From Austropuccinia psidii (Eukaryota > Basidiomycota > Pucciniomycetes > Pucciniales > Sphaerophragmiaceae), in the NCBI GenBank assembly GCA_023105745.1, contig JALGQZ010000007.1:57765569-57829568 (forward strand): a stretch of 64,000 bases of DNA, read 5' to 3'. Below the pieces are notes generated by a model, which saw only the letters and a program-made list of their open reading frames with translations, was not told where the DNA came from and ran no database searches. This document shows, in pieces, positions 36,669-50,075 of this stretch (within the stretch, counting starts at the first letter, position 1; each line of letters starts with the position of its first letter). Both the position numbers and the translations under genes were made by a program.

Positions 36669-37535
36669 ATTATGATGTAATCATCACTAAACCTTAAAAT
36701 ACTGATCAATTCTAGTGGATAACATCATTAAACGTCTACTAGAAGCCTGTTGGACTCTAGGAGAGAGGAGCTTACTATAAATAGAGCTCTTTTTCCTCTA
36801 TCCCCCCTCAGATGCAACAAAAACATTAAATTATTAAAACCAAAGGTAAAAGCTTTCTTCTATTTATACAAAACTATTATATATTCAAAGAATAAAGTTC
36901 ATATTGATTATAATCATCAATTTTGGCATGCTGAAATCAATTTTTTAATTGTTCTTGTTAAATTTCTTTAAAAATCACCAATTTCATGTAAAAACAAGAA
37001 TATTTGTAATCTCTTTTTATTTTTATTGTAAATAAAATTTGAAAAAATTGTATTTATGTTTTTTTGGTGTAAAAGTATTCAAAATTATCAGATTAGGTGT
37101 TAAAAGTAAATTATTTTCTCCTTTTTTAATGATTTCTCTTTATTATTATTTTTTCAATATTTATTATATTAATATAAATAGTATTTATATTAATTCATAA
37201 CCTTAATATTAGTAATATTATTGCTATAATTGGTTTTTATTATTAAGAAATTTTTTTTTATGTCTTTATTATTTGTTTGTAACAATAACAAAGTGCTATA
37301 AATATATTAATTATCACATATTAATATATTTATTTTATCTTATTAATATTTCTAATACATAATTTATATTATTATATTAACTTAATAATAAAAATTGTTT
37401 ATGCCATGATTATAATAATTATTTATCATTAAAATTATCTTTTATCTTATTCTTTAAATTTCATAAGGAAATTCAGAGTACAATAAGTCAAATATTAGTA
37501 ATTTTTTACTTATTGTTTCATAGTCAAACCTTACA
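36669..37535 (+). mobile_element. Old solo LTR of the Ty3-2 family, right part
   Basis: Continues the old LTR broken at 26103; the first five bases are the duplicated target. It keeps the TATA region (ACTATAAATAGAGCTC near 36774) and ends CCTTACA at 37535. No primer-binding site follows, so there was no internal region at the time of the nested insertion. Confidence 0.85.
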
Positions 37536-37589
37536 GTGATAAAATGACATATTTAATATGAAGGGAACAAACCATGATACCAAAAAGTG

Positions 37590-38320
37590 AATAAAGGAAT
37601 CTTTTCACACATATTTTTCTGATAAGCAATCCCCCCTGTCACTACAACAACCTCTTGAAGCTCTTTTGTATCTTTTCAGCCATTCATAACTGATTTTTCC
37701 CAATAAATTTCTCAAAATAATACATGCCAAAACCCAATTAAAAAATCTTTGAACATCTTCGATATTATTCATTTGAGGGTTCATTTATTTCAATTATGAT
37801 CAATGTCCTCCCAAAATACAAATTGAATATTCAATTTTCACTTGTTACTGACTTAGAAAAAAACTGAATGTTATATTTTTTGTTCCTTTATAGCCTGTAA
37901 CTACTGTTTTGGATGTGTAATAAGATTGATAAGCTTGTATATATTGATCAGAAGATAAATATTCTTCTGAAAAACTAGGAGTTCTTTTGTTGGTATGCAC
38001 CTAAATCATGAACTGAGCCAGGTAGCCCCACATTAATAGATATAAAAAACACATTAACATCACAAAACAATTTAATAGTATTTTAGTAGCTGAGAATAAT
38101 AAGAAATTAATTAAGTAATCTAAAAAGTCTTATCTAAAGGGTTAGCTCACATACTTGTCTTTAAAATAAAGATATACCCCATGAATATTTGGGGTAATTT
38201 AAAATTATATATCAAGCTATCATAAATTGATAAAATGGATAATGGGAAGTCTTCTTCCTTCATTGATTTTGATAGCTTAAGCTTCTCATATTCACTTGGA
38301 AATGTAAGCTTGGTAGCTGT
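37590..38320 (-). pseudogene. PIF/Harbinger transposase remnant, second copy
   Basis: Minus strand. Near 38290-38180 a diverged form of the GFIDGSLIP region can be read (PLSILSIYDSLI). At about 38025-37985 is NVGLPGSVHDLGAY, the block around the second catalytic Asp (VGFTGSLHDSNVY in the copy at 48150). Further down are EYSICILGGH and NWVLACIILRNLLGKISYEW, matching the C-terminal helix region. The reading frame is broken by stops and shifts and no TIR was found. It differs enough from the 47665-48790 copy to be another family or an older insertion. Confidence 0.7.
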
Positions 38321-41300
38321 GTGTACTAATAGTTATTATATGACCATTTGTGTATGTAGTATAACTAAACCTTGACTAATTCCAAATAAATCTTCTGATA
38401 TGTCTAACTGATTAACCAGTATCATGACTACCAAGTATTGAGTTTATGGCTGAAACATTTTCAAAACATATCTTTGATTTCATTATACATTTTTCATAAA
38501 TACTTGATTATTTCTAATATTATCAAGAAGCCCTTTGAGATATTCATATTCTGTTCAAACTAGTTATTTGAACTTGGAATCTGGTATATTTTCCAAATTG
38601 CTTTATTGATAGATATATGGTCAAATAATAAATGTGTGAGAATTGATATATTTATTCTGATAAAATAACCTAGTAGTAAAATATCTTCTTCAAAATTCTT
38701 GTCTGATTCAGGCTCCATTGAATATGCATATTGCTATGAAAAAAGGCTGTATACTAATTGTCTATGTCAAAATTTCTTGGGATTTTCTTATCCAAGTTTT
38801 GGAAGAGATTTTAAGATAAATGTGATTAATAAATCTTATAAGATTTCTAAATTTGTTAATAAATAAAAATCTTATTGTATTTTAATTGATCTTTCTAAAA
38901 TGACTTTTTACAATTCATTAAAATCAGATAGGCTTTATAAAAATTTGAGTATTTTCTAAAATTGGTATTTAATTTCAAAATTCTTTGATTTGGGTCAAAA
39001 AAAGAGGTTTTTGGTACTCAAAAACATTAAATGCAAAGAGATGTGGAGTTTGGAAAATACAAAAAAAATTGAGGTTTTTTTCAAAAAAAAAAAACAGGAT
39101 TTCAAGTTCAAAATCTGGTATTTTAAAGTGATACTACTAAATTCAAAATTGAATTTTGTGATGGAATTAATTAATCTTTTCTTCATTTTTGGTTCATTAA
39201 TGACTAAAAATCACCAAAAAAACTACTTTATGAATGTGGAACTGATTAATTTATTAATATTTCCAAAAAAGATTTATATAAGGCTTGATAAATCCAAAAA
39301 ACATTATGATAATATATTTTTTCTTTTGAATTTATTTCAAAATTCTGAATCAATTAATTCTAAACTTAAAAAATCAAATTCTATGAACTATAAGATTTAG
39401 TTGTTGTTTTTTTTGGGAAAAATAAAAAAATCAATTAAATGATAAAGATAAAGCCTTCGAGATAATTTCTTTTTTATTTCATTTGATTTTTAATTAGTAA
39501 TTCTGAATTAGCTTCTATTTAAAAATTATATTTGTTGAAATGAGGTACCTCTTGAGGTACCCACTATAATTTTGTTTCCCCTTTTTTCTCATTTGTACAG
39601 TTGACTCTGCTTCAAATTGTTTTTTTTGATTTACTATTTCAGCTTTCCATATTTTTTATTTATGCATAATTTTCAATTTACAATTTTTTTCAAAATTTTC
39701 CAGTTTACTTTTTATTTCACTTTTAAATTGAAAAATTGATAGACCAACTTTGTTTGTGATTTCTCAATACATATATATGAAATGGAAAAGTAAACTAAAT
39801 TTTGATGTGTTCCATCTCTTTTTCGTCAGGTTATTAGCTTGAGCTTAAGCAATTCTTATTTTATATCAGAGTATAGCACAATTCAAAAGCTCACTTCCAT
39901 CATAAAGTGATATAGTAAAGTATAAACAATATTGTACAACATGGCCCAATTAGAATATGACCAAGAATTGGAATTCAAAAAGAAGGCTCCATACCAAAGA
40001 AAAGATCAAAGAAAAAAGAAAGGAAAATTAGTCTTTAGTTCTAATTTTTTTATATAATATTATGAAAAGGCTTGTACATTACCTGAAGATGACAATTATT
40101 ACAATGGTAAGTATTCATTGTTTACTTCATTTAATATAAGAGGGGTTCTCACATTCCTCCAAATTTTGTGATATTTGATTTTTGATCCTTAGAAATTAAT
40201 AGTAATGAACAATATTACTGGATAGAAAGAATTTAGAATATTTTCAGCACATTTGGATAAAATTTATCAAATTTTTGACTTGAGCTTGGATAGCCATAGC
40301 TCATAATAGAACTGACTCACTTGAAAGTTTTTTTTTATAAATTTTAATGGGAAAACAAAGTGTGAGAAGGAATCAAAAATCAAGAGAAGCTAACTCTTCC
40401 TCTATTTCTTGAAAGAAAGTTCCCCTTTGATTAATTTATGAAGAAGATTCTCGGTGACTACAAAAACAGTATTCCACTTGAGATATATGATACTCAATAC
40501 TGATTTTTCCCAATTTATTAAAAAAAAACTTAAAAGGGCCATATGATAAAGCAAAACTTAATTTTTCAAAATTTTCATTCATTTCATATTCCATTTGCTT
40601 TGCTTTAGCTTGAGTAATTGTTAATTTCAAAGATTTCAACTTGAAAAAATAGATTTTTGTTTAAGATGACTTTATTTAATGATAAATTTTGCCTAAATTT
40701 TGTCTTTGAAATGAAAGAAACATTTATTTTCACTTCTATTGAAATTTGAATTTTTTGATTGATTTGTGTTTTGAAAGTTTCTTTATTTTATTTTTGAGTT
40801 AATCTAGAAAATTAAATCATTTTTTTATTAATAAAATAAAATACTGAAAAACCCAGAGTTCTTTCATTTTTTTATTTTCTTTTGTAATGGATGAGAGAGA
40901 GATTTTTGAGGTGCTTGTTTTTTTTATTCTTTTTAATACAGCCTTGGTAAGTCCTTGAAAGCCCTCATTTGAATATAAAAAAGAATATGAAGTTCTGTTT
41001 GAGGTTCTTTTTGAACCCAATGATTTTAAAAATGAATCAAGGAATTACAAACAGGAATAAAATGGAATTCTAAGGAAAAACACATAATTTGCTCCGCTTA
41101 TATTTGAGAAAAATAACAGTCAGAGAGTCTTTATTTTTGAAATCCAAAATATATATCAAATATTGGGTGTTTTGAAAATTTCACACCTCAAACTATCTAA
41201 TGTTTTTGACTAAAAAGACCCAATTTCTTATCTCCAAATGCCATCCTTGGAATACTAACCTGAATCTCCCAAATCAAACTCATCTCTATTTCACAGTCCA

Positions 41301-41586
41301 TAATTCCCCATCTCAAAACACAAAACTCTCTCTTTGGATCTAAAGGAAGCTCAATATGCTTGTATAATGAGATATGAAACCAATGAAGAGTTGGAGTAAG
41401 AATTTCTTCTATGAAGAAAAATATCTAGCTCAGCATCAATTCTATACTCCACTACATATTTAATGAATATTCTATTTATAGACCTTTTGTGGAGCTTACC
41501 ATTTTGGAAGCTTTAAAGCTTATTTAAAGAAACATATGCAAGCTTTCAAGGCTTGATTCACACAATCAGGGAATAATAAGTCCTTC
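38321..41586. other. Gene-free AT-rich stretch
   Basis: No supported gene. The 136-codon frame at 38990-39400 is Lys/Asn/Phe/Ile-rich with A and T runs and no motif. A short palindromic pair GAGGTACCTC / GAGGTACC lies near 39541-39561. Otherwise nothing. Confidence 0.5.
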
Positions 41587-41589
41587 AAT

Positions 41590-41720
41590 AGGGGGTGTCA
41601 AAGTCACCAAATACCGCCTTAAAATAACACGGGATTTGGAACCCAAATCCCAGGTTTTTTATGTGTAAATCCCATGGTATTTTGACCAAATCCCATGCAT
41701 CTGGGATTTCAGCTTGAAAC
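41590..41720 (+). repeat. Left TIR and subterminal AAATCCC boxes
   Basis: The TIR is followed by five AAATCCC or GGGATTT boxes between 41631 and 41710. These are likely binding sites for the transposase or its MYB-like partner, by analogy with other Harbinger elements. Confidence 0.7.
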
Positions 41721-43049
41721 CTAACCCAAATGAGTACTCACAATTCATACCTATACAACATATTCTTCTACACTCCATTTTGGACAATCTGACCAAAAAG
41801 CTTACAGTCCATTTGTACCTCATCATCCATATAATAATGCCTCAATACAAAGCAAGACAAATCAAGACATATATGAAGATCACCTCTGGCCTGCCTCATC
41901 CATCAGGTCACTTAATACGTACAGATTATTTAAGCATAATTAATTGGCTTCCAGTCAAATCCAATTTTGAGTCATGTTTTGGTACTAGTGGTTCAACATC
42001 TATTGGAAGACCTCCTTCCTCAAAGCAGCATGGGTTTCAGCTTATGGCCATTGAGGTCAACCAAAAATCATGAAATCGCCTAAACCTTAGTTAAAGCAGC
42101 ATCCGAGATTGATGGCTAACATTTAAAAAGAAGTATATGGCAGCAAAGAAATTCAAAAACTTGACTGGGGCTAGAATAACGGAATAAAATCAATGAGTGA
42201 AAAGCTGGAAAGTATGTGTCCTTGCTATTCAGAAATGGATGTGCTCTTTGGCCACAAGCCCAATGTCACTCCCATTGCAAGCTATGATTTGCAAGGAAAA
42301 GACGGTTTCAATGGTGATGATGATGATGTTTTGCTTGATAAGGTAAGTTATTGTCTCTTCCTTTTTTTACCTTGGATAATTAAAGGTCATTTGGTTTTCA
42401 AAGGAGAATAATCACTTGGATTCACCTCCCAATATGGATTCTTTGCTTAATAATGATGATAACTTGGTTCCAGTGGAAAACCTTAAAGATGATTTGGTAA
42501 GTTCATTTAAGATTGATATTTATTCACTCCAATATTGATTAATTCTCCTTTGACCAGAAAAGTAAATCCACAACGCATTCAACACAAAAGCGTAATCAAG
42601 CCATGACACCCAACTTGAATGACAAGAGTGGTTCTAGGAAAAGGTCTCTGGATATGTTTGCACCTTCTCATGCAAATTTACTTGAATCACGGAAAAAAGG
42701 TATGACGTGAAATTATGGCTACTATGATGAATTGTACTTACAAAATTCATGATTATTAGCCCGTGAAATCAGTGATAATGCATGTTTGGAGTGGGACAGG
42801 GAGAGGTGGAATGAAGAGAAAGTGTGCAACATGGAAAAACAACGGTTTGAAGAAGTCAAGTTACAAAAGCAAATGGAGTTTGATGAGAAGCAACATGTGA
42901 AGAATCATGAATTTGAAAAATAAAAGTGGAATTGGGAATGCAAACTTAAGGAAAAGCAATGCCAGATGGATCTCACTATAGCGGCATTGTCATCAAGCAG
43001 GCCAATTGCGGAGCTGGAACAAATCCTGACATTGATCAATAAGAAATAA
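41714..43049 (+). pseudogene. MYB/SANT-like DNA-binding protein of the Harbinger transposon
   Basis: Likely partner of the transposase. A first part (frame open to 42073) contains DYLSIINWL, SCFGTSG and SIGRPPSSKQHG, the start of a MYB/SANT-like fold seen in rust-fungal transposon proteins. At 42074-42192 frames shift (KKYMAAKKFKNLTGARIT is readable). From 42193 a model of four exons, 42193-42342, 42404-42496, 42558-42699 and 42760-42923, joins with correct phases and GT-AG introns: SEKLESMCPCYSEMDVLFGH first, then a Lys/Arg-rich region, then a charged coiled coil. A TAA at 42921 precedes 41 more in-frame codons ending at 43049. So at least one shift and one nonsense codon. Family from memory; exact domain search not possible. 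Confidence 0.6.
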
Positions 43050-43958
43050 CACATTACATATATGTCATGTGATCATTTGATACATGGTGATTTGTCAGAT
43101 ACAATTGATGTTTATTGGGAAATTATCTTATGTCTTTTATTTGGATTTCAATTTATTACACAATTGAAAATTTGGGCGATTTTGGCATCATGATGTTATG
43201 TGCCAAGGATCAAGGTCCGTGTTTGAACCAATTGAATTTGAAAGTGCCATCAAAATTTACTTTTGGTGGGGAATGTTTGCCACTTAAGAGTGGATTGTGC
43301 CTTTTGTTTTTTTCCCCTTTCTTTGGCCTATTTTCTTTCAATTTATTTTAATTCAATTTCCCTTGACCATCCTCTTTCTTGATTTTTGCATAATTTTGGT
43401 ATGTCCTATTTGATTTTTCTGGACTATTCCTTATTTTGATTTTTTGGAATATATTGATATCTTTTTCTTTGTGTTGAGCTATTTTATTTTGATTTTTCTG
43501 TTGTTTGATGTGAGTTTGTTTCATGTGTTATCAAAATTTTGGTTTTTTTGGGGGGGTTTTGAGTTTGGTTTGAGTGGTCTCATTTGATTATGTTTTTTTT
43601 TCTTGCGGTTTTTTCTTTTTTTTGGGATTGGTTGGAGATTATTTCAATTTTTTAAATCTGATTTTATTTTTTGTTGAATAATCTTCCTTTCCATATTTTT
43701 ATTCTTTTTTTAAATTCCATTTTTTTCCAGATCTATTCATAAGAATAGATTTTTTCACTGCTTTCCTTTTAGTGCCTTCTAAAGTGTTTTTCAATGATAA
43801 GCAATCAGTTTGCTTGCATTTTCATTACTCCTCCGTCTTGTCACCATCAATTATTACGCCGTTGAAAAGTTTTTTTAGCAACTTCATCGTGGATCGCCTG
43901 TAAAATTTTGGAATTGATTGGATATTTTCTGCAGGTTAACATCCATTAGCAGGTGGGT

Positions 43959-44152
43959 CCTTTCACTTAGATTTGTTTGTTCAACTGTATGCAATCCAAC
44001 TGATATTTTGATTAACAATCCTTGTAGTTGTTGCGTTATAGCTTTTAAATCCTTTTAAATCCTTTCACTCAGATTCGTTTGTTCCACTGTGTGCAATCTA
44101 ACTCATACAACGATTAACAATTGTTGTAGTTCTTTCCTCATAGCTTTTAAAT
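43959..44152. repeat. 92-bp imperfect direct repeat
   Basis: 43959-44050 and 44061-44152 both run from CCTTTCAC through GCAATC and GATTAACAA to TAGCTTTTAAAT. The differences include CG against TG/CA pairs. It lies between the MYB-like gene and the helicase fragments. The stretch 43050-43950 before it is T-rich with no gene. Confidence 0.75.
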
Positions 44153-44399
44153 AATTCTAACACGATCAAGGTGAGTCTTTAACTGCGTTACTCATGTTTC
44201 AACAGGTTACTCTTAGGCATCAGGACCTCCATGTCAGAGGCGATTTTAGTGGCAAGCTCCTGTTGATTTGGAAGAGGCTGATTGCCAGCGGAGGTCTCAT
44301 GCCTTGGCTAAAAATTCAACAATCGGTCAGCAATAGTATCTTGAGACTATCCAAAACGGTGAAATTGAGAGGACAAACACGCAAACAGGGTCTTTGATG

Positions 44400-45860
<1,461 letters not shown>

Positions 45861-46266
45861 ATTTCTGGGATGTATTCTAGGGCTCGATCAAATTTTTTTC
45901 AGCCAGGTGGTGATCACTTTGCACTTTTGAATGTACATGATCTGTGTATGATTACCATTGTACTCAGATCATAATTAATCATCTTTGAGTTTTTTCATAT
46001 TCAAAGATGATTAAAGCTGATCACATCTTTTCATTTTTCCTGATTTTATTTTTTATTTTTTATGAATTTATTATTACATCATCATGCTGACTGACTTATG
46101 TGCTTTCTTTTTTTAAATTCATCTTCAAATAATTACCCAAAATGATCATAATGATCATTTTCTTTATATTTTTTGTACTTCTTTACAATTTCTAATTACT
46201 ATGAGCTTTTTTTTGCAATTTCATTCCCATTCTGCCCCCTTCCATCATCATTAAAATTCAAAAAAC
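45861..46266. other. Spacer before the TET-like gene
   Basis: AT-rich, no coding homology. Contains GATCATAATGATCA-type short palindromes (about 46144-46160) and a partial inverted repeat of TTTGAGTTTTTTCATATTCA (near 45990). Would hold the promoter of the gene at 46267. Confidence 0.4.
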
Positions 46267-47567
46267 ATGCTCCCACTCCCTGTCACTCTTCAAATTATTC
46301 TGATGATGTCATGGTCAGGACTAAACCAGTCAGTACATCATCAGAATGATTTGAATGATGATGCAACTATTGTTCCTCCTCTTGATGTCATGGTTAGGAC
46401 TAAACCAAAGATAGAACATCATGAGGATAATAATAACCCAACCAATAATAAAAGGAAACTCACCCGATGCCAAAGACAACATATTCATGATACAAAACAA
46501 ATCATGCCACAGCTTGGACATTCAAACGCAGCATATAAGAACTTTTCCTCCATTTCAATTGACAAGAAAGCAGCCAATGGGTCATGGCTAAAACTGCCAT
46601 CAATCAATACTTTACCCCACCCTTATGCAATCATTGATAAAACACAAAAGCCATATCTACCTGTCTGCATTTATGAAATCACCCCTTTTGATGTTTCCTC
46701 AGGCCACTCTCAAATACTAAAAGACCTTATCATTACATTGATGTCCTTATCTCAAAATCGCCAAGAAATTAAAACAAATAAACAACTCCTAGGTGGCATT
46801 ATGAAAGGTGTTGGCTTTTGTCCTGGATCTGATGCTGGCAAATTGGCAGGTGTGTGAATTTTTTAACTTATAATTTGTATGATTACTAATTATTATCAAA
46901 CTTCTTAGTTGTTTACTCCGGAAAGGCTGGTTTATATCCTCATCAAATTGAATTGGATAATATGCAATTGACCAAACTTCAAAAGTATGACAAATTCATT
47001 TACTTCAGAATCTCTCATTTTGCACAATTAGCCACACAAGAAAATCAGTCATTAATGGAGTCAGCCAAATTACCAAACTTCAGTCAGCTTGAATGGACCT
47101 CTGCCAATCCAAAGGACAAATTCAAATCTTTTTACAATGTCATTGTCACTCAAGATGGATTTTTCAATAAACCCCACCAAGATTTGAATGATCTCAATGC
47201 CTGGACTTATGGTATTTTTTCTTTTGTATCCAAAAAAGATTTTCATCCCCTTCCAACTGTGTTCACTCCCTCTTGACATGGCTTGCACTTCCCTGAATTG
47301 AAAATGGAGATTGATTTTTCAAAAAAACCTAGCATCATGGAAATTCTTTGGAAGACTTCAACAATGGTTCATCAAACAACAAAACCTCCTCCTGAAATGA
47401 TCAATCATGACAAAATAACCCATTTTGGATGTTCTTTTCAAATAAACCATAAATTATTCAATGTAGGTGACAAATTCTTGAAAATGACACCCACCGTAAT
47501 TAATTCAAGAGTGAAGGGGTACTGTGAAACAAATATGCAGGACCAAAAAAGAACTAAAAAATATTAA
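46267..47567 (+). pseudogene. TET/JBP-like 2OG-Fe(II) dioxygenase, one nonsense codon
   Basis: TET/JBP enzymes oxidise 5-methylcytosine or thymine in DNA; rust and mushroom genomes have many copies. Model: exon 46267-46849, intron 46850-46908 (GTGTGT...TTAG), exon 46909-47567; 414 codons. The N-terminal part is Asn/His-rich and then basic; the C-terminal half carries the double-stranded beta-helix. The iron site is readable: H-Q-D at 47175-47183 in FNKPHQDLND, followed by TYGIFSFV, and the distal His at 47370-47372 in MVHQTTKPP. Then THFGCSFQIN, where relatives as I remember them have Arg instead of the first His. A TGA at 47274 lies in an otherwise open frame before HGLHFPELK; CGA to TGA would explain it. 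It is convergent with the transposase, 100 bp away. Close to intact. Confidence 0.65.
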
Positions 47568-47659
47568 TTGCAAATATTTTTATTTTATGAATAACATCTC
47601 CACTCCATTGTATGCCATTGAATTATGTACATAAATCAATGGTCCTGATGAAATTTACA

Positions 47660-48790
47660 ATTGACTATTTTTCTATGCCAAAGTAATTGGTTTAATTTTT
47701 TCACACATATTTACCACATCTTCCCCAATGTCATTGTTGGTCAAATTTTCTGCATGTGGTGGATCATCATCTTCATATAGATCAAACCATTCATCGCCAA
47801 TTTGTGCTAACATATTATGTAAAATTGTGCAAGAAACGACCCAACTAACAAAATATTCAATTTCATGAGCATCCCTCATTTGATTTCACATTTCCCTTAG
47901 AGAAAGCCACCACCCCTTCAAAATTTCAATTGCATGCTTTATTCTGACCTTTGATTTCACTAGACAGCAATCAAAAGAATTTTTTCTGCATGCTGTGCTA
48001 CAACTCCCTTATATGCTGGAACAACCCAAGAAGAGCTTGCATATGCCAAATCAGCAAGTAAGTACTGATCCTTTTCATAAAACTCTTGAGGTGTTTGTGC
48101 TATTTTCATATGTTAATAGACATTTGAATCATGAAGTGACCCAGTAAAACCAACATGTAGAGCAGTGAACTGTTTGTTTATATTGCAAACCAATTTTATT
48201 GACATAGAATACCTTATATGTAAACCATAAGTAAGATTGAAATAAAGAATACATATTCAACAGCTTACATTTTTTTGCGATCAAAATAGGCTTCACCATC
48301 ATTGGGAGGATGTTTTGATAATGGTATGAGACTCCCATCAATAAACCCAATGCACCCAGGGAAGCCTTCTGCTTGCATTACTTGAGACATCTCTCTTTGT
48401 TGTTCTATTGTTGGCCACAAAATCACTTTGCACTTCAACTTCATTAATATCTGGATGACTCTTTGAGTGTACAACACAATAGCCCCATGGCTAATTCCAA
48501 ACAACATTCCTATCTTTCCCAAAGCGGCCCCATTGCCATTTGATCCAAGCCTTGATAATACCACAGCCAATTAGATGGCAGGATTGTGTTGTTTGTTTTG
48601 TGACAATTTTGGAAAGGTTTTATCACCTTGAATTTGTGCAATCAATTTTTCAAATGATTCATGTGTGGTCTTACATAGCTGTCAAAACTTTTCAGATGAT
48701 AATGTTTGTAAATCATTCATCATATACATGTAATGTGATGGATATCCTCTACAAGGATTGAGGTATCTTTGTGAGGTTATCATATCTAAT
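47660..48790 (-). pseudogene. PIF/Harbinger transposase (DDE_Tnp_4), broken
   Basis: Catalyses cut-and-paste transposition. Minus strand in order: RYLNPCRGYPSHYMYMMNDL and FEKLIAQIQGDKTFP (48770-48600), LAVVLSRLGSNGNGAALGKI (helix-turn-helix-like region, about 48570), GFIDGSLIPLSKHPPNDG with the first Asp (about 48350-48295), then an intron (donor GTAAGC at about 48270, acceptor TATAAG near 48215) to VGFTGSLHDSNVY with the second Asp (about 48150). LADLAYASSSWVVPAYKG follows (about 48050), then KVRIKHAIEILKG and SWVVSCTILHNMLAQIGDEW (about 47780). There are in-frame stops near 48680 and 48575, one after DSNVY, one after SLREM, and a frameshift near 47985, so it is dead. It is the best preserved of the three Harbinger transposases here. 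Confidence 0.8.
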
Positions 48791-49059
48791 AAGATTATAT
48801 CTTCCTAGATATCAGAAGCACTATTAGAGTTGAGTGCATCAATGAGCTGCAGTGAGTTTAATGTCTGAAGTAAAGGTAGCCTTTTCAAAGCTTTGGGAAT
48901 GGTAAATGAAGAAAAGGCTTGTATTAAATGGAATTTAGAATCAAATACTTTATTAAATGATTATTTTATTCAGATTTTATGCAAGAGAAGTAAAGTTATA
49001 TGAAATTTAACATTCCCTTACTGAGCTGTGTGTTTTAAACATGTCCCTTTATGGGAATC

Positions 49060-49240
49060 TCAAGGTGGGATTTTGGTATTTAAACATGGGATTTGGTACC
49101 AAAAAACCTGGGTTTTTGTACCTTAAAATCCCATACCTCAAGAGGTGTGGGATTTCTGAAATCCCAAAGAATTAATGCGTGATTTTGGCAAAAAAAACTT
49201 GGGATTTTGAGTGTAGGATTTGGTAACTTTGACACCCCCT
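49060..49240 (-). repeat. Right TIR and subterminal GGGATTT boxes
   Basis: Six GGGATTT or AAATCCC boxes between 49068 and 49207, then the TIR. Mirrors the left end in box content but not in exact order. Confidence 0.7.
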
Positions 49241-49243
49241 AAT

Positions 49244-50070
49244 AAAGTGCAGATATGAAGCCAGATAATAGTTTTGTGAGATGAACTGTAGTACTTTTTC
49301 AGTTTTTAGTCATGTTACTTTTTTATACTTTGGGAGGATTGAAATAAAATTTGGTATTTTTAAGGGAAATGTTATCCTTTATAGAGATTTATCATTAAAG
49401 AACTTGTGAAACACAGCTCATCTTATATTAAATTTCTAGATCATAATTAATGCAAGGAGCTATCTCAGATAATTGAAGTATAAGGCTTTCCTGGTATTAT
49501 TGAGATTTTTTATAGAATACCAATAAAATTAATTCAACTTCTATTGAATTATTAATAATCTTATCTTCATAAAAAGCATAAGTAGGTACTTTAAAATCTC
49601 ACATTTTTTCACAATAATTATAAACACTATTTTCCATATAGCCCATTTGTGTTCAGCTTTTTTGTGATGTGAATATATGTTTTTTGGGCCTAACATGTTG
49701 GTCTTACAGGATCATTACATGACCCAAACGTCTTACAAAATATAAATATTTATCAAAATCCTAAGGAATAATTCCCTAAATATTGATATTTCCTGGATGA
49801 TTGAGCATATTACAGCTTACAAAGGAAATTTGAGCTCAAATAAAAATGTGACACAAGCACAGATATTGTCTTTCTCAATCATGGCTCTGTATTGAGATGC
49901 AATTGGTAGTCACAAAGTGACTTAGCCTAGTTTAAAAAAGATTAAATTTCAAATTGAACTTCATGAAGAAATTCAATATTTAGTAAATTGGGTCATCACA
50001 TGTGTAATATTGTCTGTGTTTTTGGCAAAAATTGGGAGTCAATGGTTAGGATTATATAATTATGAATACC
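49244..50070. other. Gene-free stretch
   Basis: Host or old repeat DNA between the Harbinger transposon and the next retrotransposon. Nothing recognised. Confidence 0.5.
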
Positions 50071-50075
50071 CACCT

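Noticed and set aside
38990..39400. 136-codon open frame
   Set aside because: Lys/Asn/Phe/Ile-rich translation of A- and T-runs with no motif; expected by chance in such DNA.
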